Shown: positions 13,093-23,118, counted from the first letter of the stretch. The stretch is DNA of 64,000 nucleotides from Arsenophonus endosymbiont of Ceratovacuna japonica (GCA_024349725.1 AP026064.1:789150-853149), one strand, 5' to 3'. Made by a program: numbers and translations. Notes: generated by a model from the letters alone, not told the origin.

Positions 13093-13126
13093 ATAATAGT
13101 TAATAATATATATTATTAACTATTAT
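13093..13126. repeat. 34-base perfect palindrome
   Basis: Seventeen consecutive complementary pairs with no loop; each half begins ATAATAGTTAATAAT and includes one G/C pair, so it is not simply alternating AT. It lies between ftsY and rpoH, downstream of ftsY. It could fold as a hairpin in RNA of either strand and act as a weak terminator or 3'-end stabiliser. Confidence 0.7.
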
Positions 13127-13425
13127 AGTTATTTTATTATTATTATTTATAATAAATTATTATAATTATAAAATATGTTTTTAAAAAAATTTTTATTTTA
13201 ATTTATATAATATAATTTTAATAATATTAAAAAATAATAAAATTATATTTATATAAAATATAAAAAATTAATAATATATTTAAAATATATTATTAATATT
13301 AATTTCAATAAATATTAATTATTAATAAATATATATAAATTATTTTAAATTTTAATTTATATAATATTTATTAAAAAATATCAAAAATATATTTAATATT
13401 GTATAATTTTTTATAAACATAAAAA

Positions 13426-14367
13426 TTAATTTTTAATAAAAAGTGCTTCAATAAAATCATTCACTATAAATGGTCTAAGATCATCAATTCCTTCACCAAT
13501 TCCAATATAAGGAATTGGAATTTTAAATTGATTAGCAATAGAAAAAATTATACCACCTTTAGCTGTTCCGTCAAGTTTAGTTAAAATAATGCCAGTTAAA
13601 CCTATAGATTCATGAAAAATTTTAACTTGATTAATTGAATTTTGACCAGTATTAGAATCTAAAATTAATATTACTTCATGAGGAGCTTTTTGATCTAATT
13701 TTTTCATAACTTTAATTATTTTTTTTAACTCCTCCATTAAATGAATTTTATTTTGTAATCTTCCAGCAGTATCTACAATCAATACATCAATACCTTTTGC
13801 TTTTGATGAATAAATAGCATCAAAAATAACTGATGCAGGATCTGATCCAATATGTTGGGCAATAACAGGAATATTATTATTTGATCCTAAAGTTTGTAAT
13901 TGTTCAATAGCTGCAGCTCTAAATGTATCTCCAGCTGCTAACATTACTGATTTACCTTTTGATTTATATTGATATGCTAATTTAGCTACTGTTGTTGTTT
14001 TACCTGATCCATTAATACCAACAATTAATAATACATAAGGTATCTTATTTTCTATAATAATTGGTTTATCAACATAAGATAAAATCTTTACCATTTCTTC
14101 ACGCAATTTATTATAAATTATCATAGGATCATTTATTTTTTTATAATTAGCATAAGTTCTTAAACTATATATGATTTTACGTGTTGTTTCTAATCCAACA
14201 TCAGAAACTAAAAGTTTTTCTTCTAATTGATTAAATAAGTCATTATTAATTTTTTTATTATAAAAAAAATTAATAAAACTTATTCCCATATTTTCTCGAG
14301 TTTTTAATAAACTATATTTTAATCTCGTAAAAAAATTATCTTTTTTTAATTTTTGTTCTTTTTGCAT
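13426..14367 (-). CDS. ftsY: Signal recognition particle receptor FtsY, short form
   Basis: 313 residues against 497 in E. coli. The N-terminal acidic A domain is missing; the protein begins directly before the NG core (NFFTRLKYSLLKTRENMG at 11-28). The NG GTPase is complete: P-loop GINGSGKTT (117-125), DTFRAAA (about 147-153), DTAGR (near 199) and TKLDGTAKGG (near 263). FtsY docks SRP-ribosome complexes at the membrane for co-translational insertion. Its ATG is at 14365-14367. Divergent from rsmD, as in E. coli. A-domain loss is common in reduced genomes, and the NG core is generally enough for function. Confidence 0.96.
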   Translation of the reverse strand: MQKEQKLKKDNFFTRLKYSLLKTRENMGISFINFFYNKKINNDLFNQLEEKLLVSDVGLETTRKIIYSLRTYANYKKINDPMIIYNKLREEMVKILSYVDKPIIIENKIPYVLLIVGINGSGKTTTVAKLAYQYKSKGKSVMLAAGDTFRAAAIEQLQTLGSNNNIPVIAQHIGSDPASVIFDAIYSSKAKGIDVLIVDTAGRLQNKIHLMEELKKIIKVMKKLDQKAPHEVILILDSNTGQNSINQVKIFHESIGLTGIILTKLDGTAKGGIIFSIANQFKIPIPYIGIGEGIDDLRPFIVNDFIEALFIKN

Positions 14368-14603
14368 TAATAATGTATTTTCCTATTTTATAATATTCAT
14401 AAAATAATTATTTATTAAATTTAATAACATTTATAACTTTAATATTTATTAATTAATATTAACTATTTTATTAATTTTAAATTAATATATTACTATTTGA
14501 TAAATTATAATAATATTTTAATAAAATTAATATAATTTCATATTATATTTAATATTAATAAATAATAATATTAAATATAAAAATAAATTATAATAATTAA
14601 ATT

Positions 14604-15191
14604 ATGATAAAAAAAATACAATTTGTATATAAAAATAAAATTCGTATTATTAGTGGAAAGTGGAAAGGATATAAACTTACAATTTTAAATAATAATAATT
14701 TGCGACCTACCACAAATAAAATGAGAGAAACTTTATTTAATTGGTTAATGCCAGTTATTCAAGGAGCTAAATGTCTTGATTGCTTTGCTGGTAGTGGCGC
14801 TTTATCAATCGAAGCTCTTTCTCGTAATGCTTCTTTAGCTACTTTAATTGAATTAGAACCTTTAACTATAATGCAACTTACTAATAATTTATTAAAATTA
14901 GGAATAAAAAATATAGAAATTATTAATAATAATGTATTAAATTATTTAACACAACAAGTAACTATAACATATGATATCATTTTTCTTGATCCTCCTTTTC
15001 GTAAAAATCTATTACAACAAACAATATTATTATTAGAACAAAATGGTTGGTTAACTAAAAAATGTTGGATATATATTGAAGCAGAAGTAGAAGCTATAAA
15101 TAATTTAACTATATTACCTACAAATTGGATACTTTATCGTAAAAAAATTACTAATAATGCAATTTATTGTCTTTATATTCGTTATAAATAA
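14604..15191 (+). CDS. rsmD: 16S rRNA m2G966 methyltransferase RsmD
   Basis: 195 residues (E. coli 198). It methylates G966 of 16S rRNA in the small-subunit head. Signatures are IRIISGKWKG (15-24), LRPTTNKMRETLFNWL, the AdoMet loop DCFAGSGALSIEALSR near 55-70, and the catalytic DPPF near 132 in the family position. The gene is divergent from ftsY with 236 bases between, preserving the E. coli arrangement. The ATG has no clear SD upstream in this A/T sequence. Intact and co-linear. Confidence 0.95.
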   Translation: MIKKIQFVYKNKIRIISGKWKGYKLTILNNNNLRPTTNKMRETLFNWLMPVIQGAKCLDCFAGSGALSIEALSRNASLATLIELEPLTIMQLTNNLLKLGIKNIEIINNNVLNYLTQQVTITYDIIFLDPPFRKNLLQQTILLLEQNGWLTKKCWIYIEAEVEAINNLTILPTNWILYRKKITNNAIYCLYIRYK

Positions 15192-15637
15192 TTAATGATA
15201 TGTATTATTTTATATAAAATTTTATAAACAGATAAAAAATTATTTTATTAATAATTTTATAAAAATATATTTATTAATAAAAATAAAAATTTTTATTAAA
15301 TATTTCAAATATATTATATAATTATAAAAATAAAAAAATAATAAATATTAGAATAATAAAAAAATATAATTTATTTATTATTTATTTACATTAAATAGAA
15401 TAATTCTTTAATATATAAAATAATATATATAAATTTTAATTTATTTTATAATTTAATAATTATTAATTATAATATTTTATTTAAATAAATTAAAAATATA
15501 AATATAATTATATTTAATTAATAATCAATATTAATTAATTATTAATTAAATATTTTAAGATTATTTTCAAATATTATATATTTAAAAAAATATTTATTTA
15601 TAAGTATACATTGTACTTTATTTTTGGATTCTTAATT
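15192..15637. other. 446-base AT-rich spacer between rsmD and epmA
   Basis: Marks a rearrangement junction: rsmD and epmA are far apart on the E. coli chromosome. Sequence is A/T with very few G/C; no repeat, tRNA or insertion-element end is visible at the junction. Confidence 0.6.
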
Positions 15638-16618
15638 ATGAGTAAAAAAATAAATTGGCAACCTAATGCATCTATTAATAACTTATTAAAAAGATCTAAC
15701 ATTATTACTAAAATTAGACATTTTTTTATAAATCGTGGAGTAATTGAAGTAGAAACACCTATATTAAGTAAGTTTACAGTAACAGATATTCATATTTCAC
15801 CATTTAAAACTAAATTTATTTCTCCAAGAATTAATAATAGCACAAAGTTATATATGATAACTAGTCCTGAATATCATATGAAACGTTTATTAGCCGCTGG
15901 TAGTGGACCTATTTATCAAATAATTAAAACTTTTCGTAATGAAGAAGAAGGTCGTTACCATAATCCAGAATTTACTATGCTTGAATGGTATAGACCTAAT
16001 TATAATATGCACCAATTAATTAATGAAGTAGATGACTTATTACAAAAAATTTTAGATTGTCAACCAACTGAACGTATATCATATCAACAAGCTTTTCAAC
16101 ATTATTTAAATATTGATCCATTATCATTAGAATCAGAAGAAAAAAAAATAAGAAACATTGCAATAAGATTAGGTTTAAATAATGCAGAAACAGAGGAAGA
16201 TAAGGATATATTATTACAATTTTTATTTACTATGAAAATTGAACCTAATTTAGGAAAAGACAAGCCAATAGCTATATATCATTTTCCTACTTCACAAGCA
16301 TCATTAGCTGAAATTAATAAAGAAGATAATCGAGTTGCTGAACGTTTTTCAATTTATTTTCATGGTATAGAATTAGCTGATGGTTTTTATGAATTAAAAG
16401 ATTCGCAAGAACAAAAAAAACGTTTTAAGTATGATAATCAAAAACGTAGAAAAATGGGTTTACCAGAATATCATATTGATAAATATCTCATTGCAGCACT
16501 AGATAAAATTATTACTGATTGCTCAGGTATTGCTTTAGGTCTTGATCGTTTAATAATGTTAGCATTAAATGTAGAAAAAATTAAAGATGTAATTTCTTTT
16601 ACTATATCAAGAGCTTAA
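15638..16618 (+). CDS. epmA: Elongation factor P--(R)-beta-lysine ligase EpmA
   Basis: 326 residues from the ATG at 15638 (E. coli 325). A longer frame opens nine codons upstream, but the N-terminus [13 protein letters not shown] aligns with E. coli MSETATWQPSASI. It is a class II lysyl-tRNA-synthetase paralogue lacking the tRNA-binding domain and attaches beta-lysine to EF-P, easing translation of polyproline. Motif 2 ([20 protein letters not shown] near 99-118) and motif 3 ([14 protein letters not shown] near 299-312) are intact. Its partners epmB and efp are not in this window. No frdABCD beside it, unlike E. coli. Confidence 0.95.
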   Translation: MSKKINWQPNASINNLLKRSNIITKIRHFFINRGVIEVETPILSKFTVTDIHISPFKTKFISPRINNSTKLYMITSPEYHMKRLLAAGSGPIYQIIKTFRNEEEGRYHNPEFTMLEWYRPNYNMHQLINEVDDLLQKILDCQPTERISYQQAFQHYLNIDPLSLESEEKKIRNIAIRLGLNNAETEEDKDILLQFLFTMKIEPNLGKDKPIAIYHFPTSQASLAEINKEDNRVAERFSIYFHGIELADGFYELKDSQEQKKRFKYDNQKRRKMGLPEYHIDKYLIAALDKIITDCSGIALGLDRLIMLALNVEKIKDVISFTISRA

Positions 16619-17921
16619 TTTTAATAAATACTTAAATTTAATTAACATTATATAATTATTAATTTATTGTAAAAATAATTTTATTACTTAATTATTTAAT
16701 TTTATTTATTAAGTTTAATAAAAATTATAATTAAATTATATTGGTTATAAAATTAATAATTAAAACTAAATTTTAATAATTATAATAATTAATATAATTA
16801 TTAAAAATATAAATATTATATATAAATTAATAATAATAAATTATAATTAAAGTCAAATAAAATTTCAATTAAATTTAATTTATTTTTATATTTAATATAG
16901 TTTATAAATATATTTAAAAAAAATAAAAAAAAATTAAATATTATAAAAATTTTATATACATAATATTATAATTATAATTTATATAAAATTTTAGGCTAAT
17001 AAATTTATTTAAATATATATATATTCTTTTATTTATATATTAATTTTTATAATATAAAAATAAATTAAAATAAAGTATATATTTATATAAATAAAAAAGA
17101 ATATAAATAATTAATTAAATATCAAAATATTATTTAAAATTTATTATTAATAATAATTAATATTATATATAAAATTAGTTAAATATTTTATTTAAAATAT
17201 TAATTAATAAATATAATAATGTTATATATTAATTAATAAATTTAAAATTTAATTCTTAATAACTTAAAGTTTTAATAAATAATTAATTTATCATAAATAA
17301 TATCTATATTAAATTAATATAATATAAATATTAACATATTTTATTAAAAACTTATAAAATATAATTTTATTTTATTAATTAATATATTAATTTTTTAATA
17401 TCAATTATACCTTTTATATACATTATTAAATATTTATTTAATATTATTTATTAATATAGCAATATTTTTTAATATATAATAATTATTATTAATATATTAC
17501 ATATATAATTTTAAATATAAATAATGTTATATTTTTATTTTTTAATAAAAATATAATATATAATAAAAAATTATTTTTATAAAAAAATTTAATTAATTTT
17601 ATTAAATATATTGAATGTAAAATATTAAAAATATATTATATATATTATAAAAAATAAATTTAATACAATTATTATATTATTTAGTATTTATTTTAAATAT
17701 TTTATATTATTCTTATAAAATTAAAAAAATATATTATAAAATAATAAATAATGAATAAAATAAAAATATAATATATTATTATTAAATATTTTTTAATAAT
17801 TAAAATTATTAAATATAAATTATTTTTTAAACTACAATAAGTTTTATTTTAATAAAAATTAGTTTAAAAATAATTTTTTTATAAACAAATGTTAAATAAA
17901 ATATATTTAAATTTAATTTAG
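16619..17921. other. 1.3 kb AT-rich spacer downstream of epmA
   Basis: Between the convergent ends of epmA and the yhhQ pseudogene. Almost all A/T, with many short inverted repeats expected by chance at this composition. dcrB, which follows yhhQ in E. coli, is not recognisable. Confidence 0.55.
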
Positions 17922-18596
17922 TTATATTTTTAAAAATAAAGTAAATAATTTTTTATATTTTGCATATAAAATATAATTTAAAATAAAATTCAATATAAAT
18001 TTATATGCTGGAAGAATAAATAATATACAAATAAATAATTTAAAGATTTAATCTAATAAAGCAATTTCTACCTAATTTTTTATCATAAAAGAGTTAGTAG
18101 TATAATAAAACGAAATAAAAAAGAAAATAATTATATATAGTAGATTACTAAAAAAAAATTGAAACAATTGGTGCAATATACCAATGATGATAATGACATA
18201 ATTTATTAAAAATATAAATATCTATTATTTGACATAAAATATATGCTATAAAATTTGCTAATGAAATACGAATAATAAAGGAATTAAATTCATTTAATAT
18301 AATAAATCCTTGCCATTTTCCTTCATGAAAAAGTATTGAAATACTATATGATAAAAAAATGATAGAAGTATAGTTAAAGTAATAATTAAATGCGCTAAAG
18401 AAGATACATAAATACGTATCGTTAAATCTGTTATTAAAAAAAATAAAAGAAAAAATAAATGATCCAAATATAGTATAAAAATTAAAAGTTTTGATTAGAA
18501 ATTACACTAAATAATTACTAATAGTAATTATTAAAATATTAAAAAAAGAAATTCAAGTAAGTACTTTAATTTTTTTTTTAATATTAATTTATACAT
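17922..18596 (-). pseudogene. yhhQ: Remnant of yhhQ (queuosine-precursor transporter, DUF165/VUT family)
   Basis: Fragments on the minus strand align in order along E. coli YhhQ (221 aa) over about 225 codons. N-terminal TISNYLV then a stop then FYTIFGSFIFSFIFF; after a frameshift TDLTIRIYVSSLAHLIITL; then another frame with GKWQGF, QIIDIYIFNK and a Trp-containing WYIAPIVSIFFSN segment; then EIALLD, a stop, and a tail LPAYKFILN. At least two frameshifts and several stops rule out function. YhhQ imports preQ0/preQ1. It lies 145 bases from, and divergent to, the tusA remnant, exactly the E. coli tusA/yhhQ pairing, which makes the identification firm. End coordinates are approximate. Confidence 0.88.
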
Positions 18597-18740
18597 ATAA
18601 CATTTTTATTGACATTCAGTAAGTAAATATTTTTTGTAATTAAATTTATATAATAATTTTATTATTAATAAAATTAAAATAAAATAAATTTATTTTATTT
18701 TAATTACAATCCATTAAATATATATTAAAATTAAATAATT

Positions 18741-18966
18741 ATGTCTAATATTATTAGCAATCCTAATAAAATAATTAATATACTAGGATTGCGTTATCAA
18801 GAACCTATGATAATAATAATAAGAACAATTCGTTAAATAGATGATTTTAAATATTATTAATTATAATTGATCATCTTATAATTTATGATATTTCTAATTT
18901 TTGTCATTTTATATAACATAAACTACAACAATTTATATATAGTTATTTAATATGTAAAAAAATAAT
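18741..18966 (+). pseudogene. tusA: Remnant of tusA (sulfur-carrier protein of tRNA 2-thiolation)
   Basis: ATG at 18741 opens MSNIISNPNKIINILGLRYQEPM, which aligns residue for residue with the E. coli TusA start (L-A-LGLRCPEPVM). Codon 19, the persulfide-carrying Cys in E. coli, is TAT (Tyr) here. A TAA follows at 18834-18836 after RTIR. Beyond it the same family continues as YDISNFCHFI, a stop, then HKLQQFIYSYLI, matching RDIPGFCTFMEHEL...YRYLI. With the catalytic Cys gone and several stops it cannot work. TusA passes sulfur from IscS to TusBCD for 2-thiouridine at tRNA position 34. Divergent from yhhQ, as in E. coli. Confidence 0.88.
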
Positions 18967-19731
18967 TAATATTAATTATACATATAAAATAATTAAACTA
19001 TATATTATTTAATTATGATTTTTATAAAAAATAATATTTATTTGTATATAAAATTTATGCAAATATAAATAAATAACATATATTAAAAACTAAGAATAAA
19101 AATTAATAATATTAAATAAAATTATTATTCATAAATAAATTGTATATAATAAATAAATAATAAAAAATATAATTTTAATATTAAAATATTAATATTATAA
19201 TATTTTAATATCAATTTAAATATATTTTATAATATACTATTTTTAAAATAAAATTATTAAATAAATTATTTTATAATAATTTATTTAAATATATTATTTA
19301 ATACAAATCTATATTAATATTAATTACATTACATATATTAAATTAATTTAATATTAATGTATAATTTTTATATTTTAACTAAAATTTAATTTATTAAAAA
19401 TATAATTTATTTAAATTAAAATTTATTATGATAACATTTATTAATTAAAATTTTATATATTATAAAATTAATAATTTATATATTTAATAAAAAATAATAA
19501 TTTTTATTATAAAATAACTTAATAAATGTATTTAATTATTATTAATAAATATTATTTTATAAATATTAAATTTATTATTATTTCATATATACTAAAATTA
19601 ATTATTATATATACAAAATTATTAATATAAAATAAATAAAATTAATCTTAAAAAATTAAAAATTTTTAATTTATTTAAAATAAATAAATTAACTAATTAT
19701 ATAAAGTATTAATTAATTTATATAATTAAAA
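18967..19731. other. 765-base AT-rich spacer downstream of dnaJ
   Basis: Between the tusA remnant and the 3' end of dnaJ. A/T only; zntA, which neighbours tusA in E. coli, leaves no readable trace. Confidence 0.55.
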
Positions 19732-20868
19732 TTATTTAGTAAAGTCATCAAAAAAATTTTTAACGCTATCTAAAAAACTCTTGGAACGAGGACTATTCTT
19801 AATACCGCTATCACAATTTAAAGAATCACCAAATTCTTTCAATAATATTTTTTGTCTTTCATTAAGTTTAACTGGAGTTTCTACTAAAATATGACACATT
19901 AAATCACCAGTTATTCCATTGCTAATGGATTTAATACCTTTTCCTTTCATACGAAAAATTTTTCCAGTTTGCGTTTCTGATGGAATTTTTAAACTAACTC
20001 TACCATTCAGTGTTGGTACGTCAATTTCACCACCTAATGCCGCTATTGAAAAATTAATAGGTACTTCACAATGTAAATTATTACCATCTCGTTCAAAAAT
20101 AGAATGTTTTACTATATTAACTTGAACATATAAATCGCCAGCTGATGCACCATTTTCACCAACCTCACCTTCACCAATTAATCGAATACGATCACTATTA
20201 TTAACTCCTAAAGGAATCTTTACCAATAAAGTTTTATATTTTTCTACACGTCCATTTCCATGACATTTAATACAGGATTCTTTAATAAATTGACCACGTC
20301 CATAACATGTTGGGCAAGTTTGTTGTACAGTAAAAAAACCTTGTCTAATCTGAACTTGACCTGCTCCATGGCATGTTATACAAGTTTTTGGTTTAATTCC
20401 TGGCTTAGAACCACTTCCATTACAGATATTACATTTTTCTAAAGTAGGAATACGAATTTCTTTACTAATTCCACGAACTGCTTCTTCTAAAGTTAATTTA
20501 ATTTCATATTGTAAATCAGAACCTCGTGTTGATCGTTGACGTCGACCACCGCCAAAAATATCACCAAATACATCACCAAAAATATCACTAAAATCAGTAC
20601 TAGAAGAAAAACTACTATTAAATCCACCTCCAATTCCACCTTGTTCAAAAGCAGCATGTCCATATTGATCATAAGCAGCACGCTTTTGTGAATTAGTTAA
20701 AATTTCATAAGCTTCTTTAATTTCTTTAAATTTAATTTCTGCTTCTTTGTTACCTTGATTACGATCTGGATGATATTTCATTGCTAAACGTTTATATGCT
20801 TTTTTAATATCTTTTTCATCAGATGTTTTAGAAACACCTAAAATCTGATAATAATCTATTTTTGCCAT
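19732..20868 (-). CDS. dnaJ: Co-chaperone DnaJ (Hsp40)
   Basis: 378 residues (E. coli 376). It stimulates DnaK ATPase and delivers unfolded clients. The J domain (1-70) carries HPD in YHPDRNQG (about 32-39). A Gly/Phe-rich linker follows (about 75-108). Then come four CXXCXGXG zinc motifs: [24 protein letters not shown] and CIKCHGNG, spread over roughly 145-205. The C-terminal substrate domain ends near 350. The start ATG has AAGGA about nine bases upstream. It lies 116 bases behind dnaK; the gap holds a conserved GC-rich hairpin, so dnaJ should be read from the dnaK heat-shock promoter but attenuated. Confidence 0.98.
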   Translation of the reverse strand: MAKIDYYQILGVSKTSDEKDIKKAYKRLAMKYHPDRNQGNKEAEIKFKEIKEAYEILTNSQKRAAYDQYGHAAFEQGGIGGGFNSSFSSSTDFSDIFGDVFGDIFGGGRRQRSTRGSDLQYEIKLTLEEAVRGISKEIRIPTLEKCNICNGSGSKPGIKPKTCITCHGAGQVQIRQGFFTVQQTCPTCYGRGQFIKESCIKCHGNGRVEKYKTLLVKIPLGVNNSDRIRLIGEGEVGENGASAGDLYVQVNIVKHSIFERDGNNLHCEVPINFSIAALGGEIDVPTLNGRVSLKIPSETQTGKIFRMKGKGIKSISNGITGDLMCHILVETPVKLNERQKILLKEFGDSLNCDSGIKNSPRSKSFLDSVKNFFDDFTK

Positions 20869-20893
20869 ATTTATTTTATCCTTATAAATAAAA

Positions 20894-20921
20894 ACGGACG
20901 TAGAGTTCCCCCAACGCCCGT
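20894..20921 (-). terminator. GC-rich hairpin with U-tract in the dnaK-dnaJ gap (attenuator-like)
   Basis: Read on the minus strand: ACGGGCGT, a 12-base G-rich loop, then ACGTCCGT and TTTTTATTT. The stem has eight pairs including one G-U. Base composition here is unlike anything else in the spacers. From memory, E. coli has a similarly placed hairpin between dnaK and dnaJ with arms GGGCG/CGCCC and a GGGGAA-type loop, in the region annotated there as the small RNA tpke11. Here the U-run gives it the form of an intrinsic terminator, so it may lower dnaJ relative to dnaK. A second, weaker stem, CAGTAAT/ATTACTG, precedes it (20935-20968). Confidence 0.75.
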
Positions 20922-20984
20922 ACTCGGTTTTTCAGTAATAGAAAAATAATCCTTAATACCATTACTGCACACAACTAAAAAATA

Positions 20985-22910
20985 CTATTTTTTATTTTTA
21001 TCTTCATTATTAACTTCTTTAAATTCAGCATCAACGATATTATTATCCGACTTAGACTTAGTATCTGAACCTGAATTTTTAATATCTGTTTGAGACTGTT
21101 GTTGAGCTAATTGAAGCAATTTAGATGAAACTTGTATTAAATATTGAATTTTATTTTCAATAATAGTTTTATCTTCACCTTTCAAAACTACTTCTAACTC
21201 ATTAATAGCTTTTTGTATATTAGTTTTATCATTAATAGGTAATTTTTCAGATACTTCTTCAATTTGTTTACGAGTACTATGAATTAATTGATCAGCTTGA
21301 TTACGTACCTGAACTAATTGTTCAAATTTAAGATCTGCTTCTGCATTTGCTTCTGCATCACTTACCATTCTTTTAATTTCATCTTCTTTTAATCCAGAAG
21401 ATGCTTTAATAGTGATTTTTTGCTCTCTACCAGTATTTTTATCTTTAGCAGATACATGCAAAATACCATCGGCATCAATATCAAAAGTAACTTCAATTTG
21501 AGGCACACCACGTGGTGCTGCTTGAATTCCATCTAGATTAAATTGCCCTAATGATTTATTATCAGTAGATCGCTTACGTTCACCTTGTAATACATGAATA
21601 GTAACTGCTGATTGATTATCTTCTGCAGTTGAAAATACTTGACTATGTTTAGTTGGAATAGTGGTATTTTTACCAATCAATGTTGTCATTACACCACCCA
21701 TAGTTTCAATTCCTAAAGATATTGGAGTTACATCAAGTAATAATACATCTTTCACATCACCAGATAATACCCCACCTTGTACTGCAGCACCAATAGCAAC
21801 AGCTTCATCAGGATTAACATCTTTTCGTGGTTCTTTGCCAAAAAAATCCGCAACTGCTTTTTGTACTAATGGCATTCGTGTTTGACCACCAACTAAAATA
21901 ACATCATTTATATTGTCAATATTTAAATTAGCATCTTTTAATGCAACTTTTAAAGGATCCATTGAACGTTTAACTAAATTTTCAACAAGTGATTCAAGTT
22001 TTGCTCTTGTTACTTTAATATTCATATGTTTAGGACCATTAGAATCTGCAGTAATATATGGTAAATTAACATCAGTCTGTTGAGCAGAAGAAAGTTCAAT
22101 TTTAGCTTTTTCTGATGCTTCCTTTAAACGCTGCATTGCTAATGGATCATTACGTAAATCAAACCCTTGTTCTTTTTTAAATTCATTAACTAAATAATTA
22201 ATTAAACGATTATCAAAATCTTCACCACCTAAATGAGTATCACCATTAGTTGCTAATACCTCATAATTTTTTTCACCATCTACTTCATCAATTTCAATAA
22301 TTGATATATCAAAAGTACCACCACCTAAATCATATACTGCAATAGTACGATTACCTATTTCACGATCTAAACCATAAGCAAGTGCTGCTGCTGTTGGTTC
22401 ATTAATAATACGTTTAACATCTAAACCAGCAATACGACCAGCATCCTTAGTAGCTTGACGCTGTGTATCATTAAAATAAGCTGGTACAGTAATAACAGCT
22501 TCAGTAACTGATTCACTTAAATAATCTTCTGCTGTTTTTTTCATTTTTTTTAATACCTCAGCAGAAACCTGAGGAGGAGCTATTTTTTGCCCCTTAACAT
22601 ATAACCAAGCATCACCATTATTTGCATCAACAATTTTATAAGGCATAATAGAAATATCACGTTGAACTTCTTCATCTGCAAAACGACGTCCAATAAGACG
22701 TTTAATTGCAAAAAATGTATTTTGTGGATTAGTTACTGCTTGACGTTTTGCCGGCTGACCAACAAGAATTTCATTATCTTGAGCATATGCAACAATAGAA
22801 GGTGTAGTACGGTCACCTTCGCTATTTTCTAGTACACGTGCATTTATACCATCCATAATGGCAACACAAGAATTAGTTGTACCTAGGTCAATCCCTATAA
22901 TTTTACCCAT
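20985..22910 (-). CDS. dnaK: Chaperone DnaK (Hsp70)
   Basis: 641 residues (E. coli 638). ATP-driven chaperone for folding and for regulating sigma-32. Nucleotide-binding domain (about 1-385): [14 protein letters not shown] at 5-18, [12 protein letters not shown] near 192-203, and VGGQTRMP near 339-346. The linker [19 protein letters not shown] follows near 389-407, then the beta-sandwich and helical lid. The C-terminus VDAEFKEV resembles E. coli VDAEFEEV. Translation is helped by one of the strongest SD sequences in the window, GGAGG eight bases before the ATG. Expression is from the sigma-32 promoter at 23088-23118, giving a leader of about 170 bases. Slow drift and higher GC than its neighbours fit a highly expressed symbiont chaperone. 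Confidence 0.99.
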   Translation of the reverse strand: MGKIIGIDLGTTNSCVAIMDGINARVLENSEGDRTTPSIVAYAQDNEILVGQPAKRQAVTNPQNTFFAIKRLIGRRFADEEVQRDISIMPYKIVDANNGDAWLYVKGQKIAPPQVSAEVLKKMKKTAEDYLSESVTEAVITVPAYFNDTQRQATKDAGRIAGLDVKRIINEPTAAALAYGLDREIGNRTIAVYDLGGGTFDISIIEIDEVDGEKNYEVLATNGDTHLGGEDFDNRLINYLVNEFKKEQGFDLRNDPLAMQRLKEASEKAKIELSSAQQTDVNLPYITADSNGPKHMNIKVTRAKLESLVENLVKRSMDPLKVALKDANLNIDNINDVILVGGQTRMPLVQKAVADFFGKEPRKDVNPDEAVAIGAAVQGGVLSGDVKDVLLLDVTPISLGIETMGGVMTTLIGKNTTIPTKHSQVFSTAEDNQSAVTIHVLQGERKRSTDNKSLGQFNLDGIQAAPRGVPQIEVTFDIDADGILHVSAKDKNTGREQKITIKASSGLKEDEIKRMVSDAEANAEADLKFEQLVQVRNQADQLIHSTRKQIEEVSEKLPINDKTNIQKAINELEVVLKGEDKTIIENKIQYLIQVSSKLLQLAQQQSQTDIKNSGSDTKSKSDNNIVDAEFKEVNNEDKNKK

Positions 22911-23087
22911 CTAAACAACCTCCAAAGGGAATTCTTAGTTAATCTAGTTACTAATTTAATTGTTAACTTATATAAGATTTAATAATTTTATTTTAAGTAA
23001 TTTTTTTAATTTTAAAAATATATCTTATTAATATATTTTATAATAAGTTAATAGATTAACTATTAATAATAATAATATATTTAATTA

Positions 23088-23118
23088 TAGTGGGGCCATA
23101 AAAATATTCATCAAGGGG
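23088..23118 (-). promoter_or_regulatory. Sigma-32 heat-shock promoter of dnaK
   Basis: On the minus strand: -35 CCCCTTGATGA, 12 bases, then -10 CCCCACTAT. The sigma-32 consensus is CTTGAA ... CCCCAT-TA. From memory the E. coli dnaK P1 promoter has CCCCCTTGATGA, 12 bases, CCCCATTTA, so both boxes and the spacing match. These C-runs are conspicuous in a spacer otherwise nearly free of G and C. It lies about 180 bases upstream of dnaK, and rpoH is intact in this window. Confidence 0.9.

Larger units (their letters stand above)
12651..13425. other. 775-base gap where ftsX and ftsE stood
   Basis: In E. coli the order is ftsY-ftsE-ftsX-rpoH on one strand. Here rpoH and ftsY keep that relation but ftsE and ftsX are replaced by A/T spacer. 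I see no Walker motifs or other readable remnant. The gap contains a 33-base tandem repeat (12927-12992) and a 34-base perfect palindrome (13093-13126), listed separately. Confidence 0.65.

Noticed and set aside
15611..15637. Upstream ATG as the epmA start
   Set aside because: Adds nine hydrophobic residues absent from the family; the ATG at 15638 gives the E. coli-like N-terminus.
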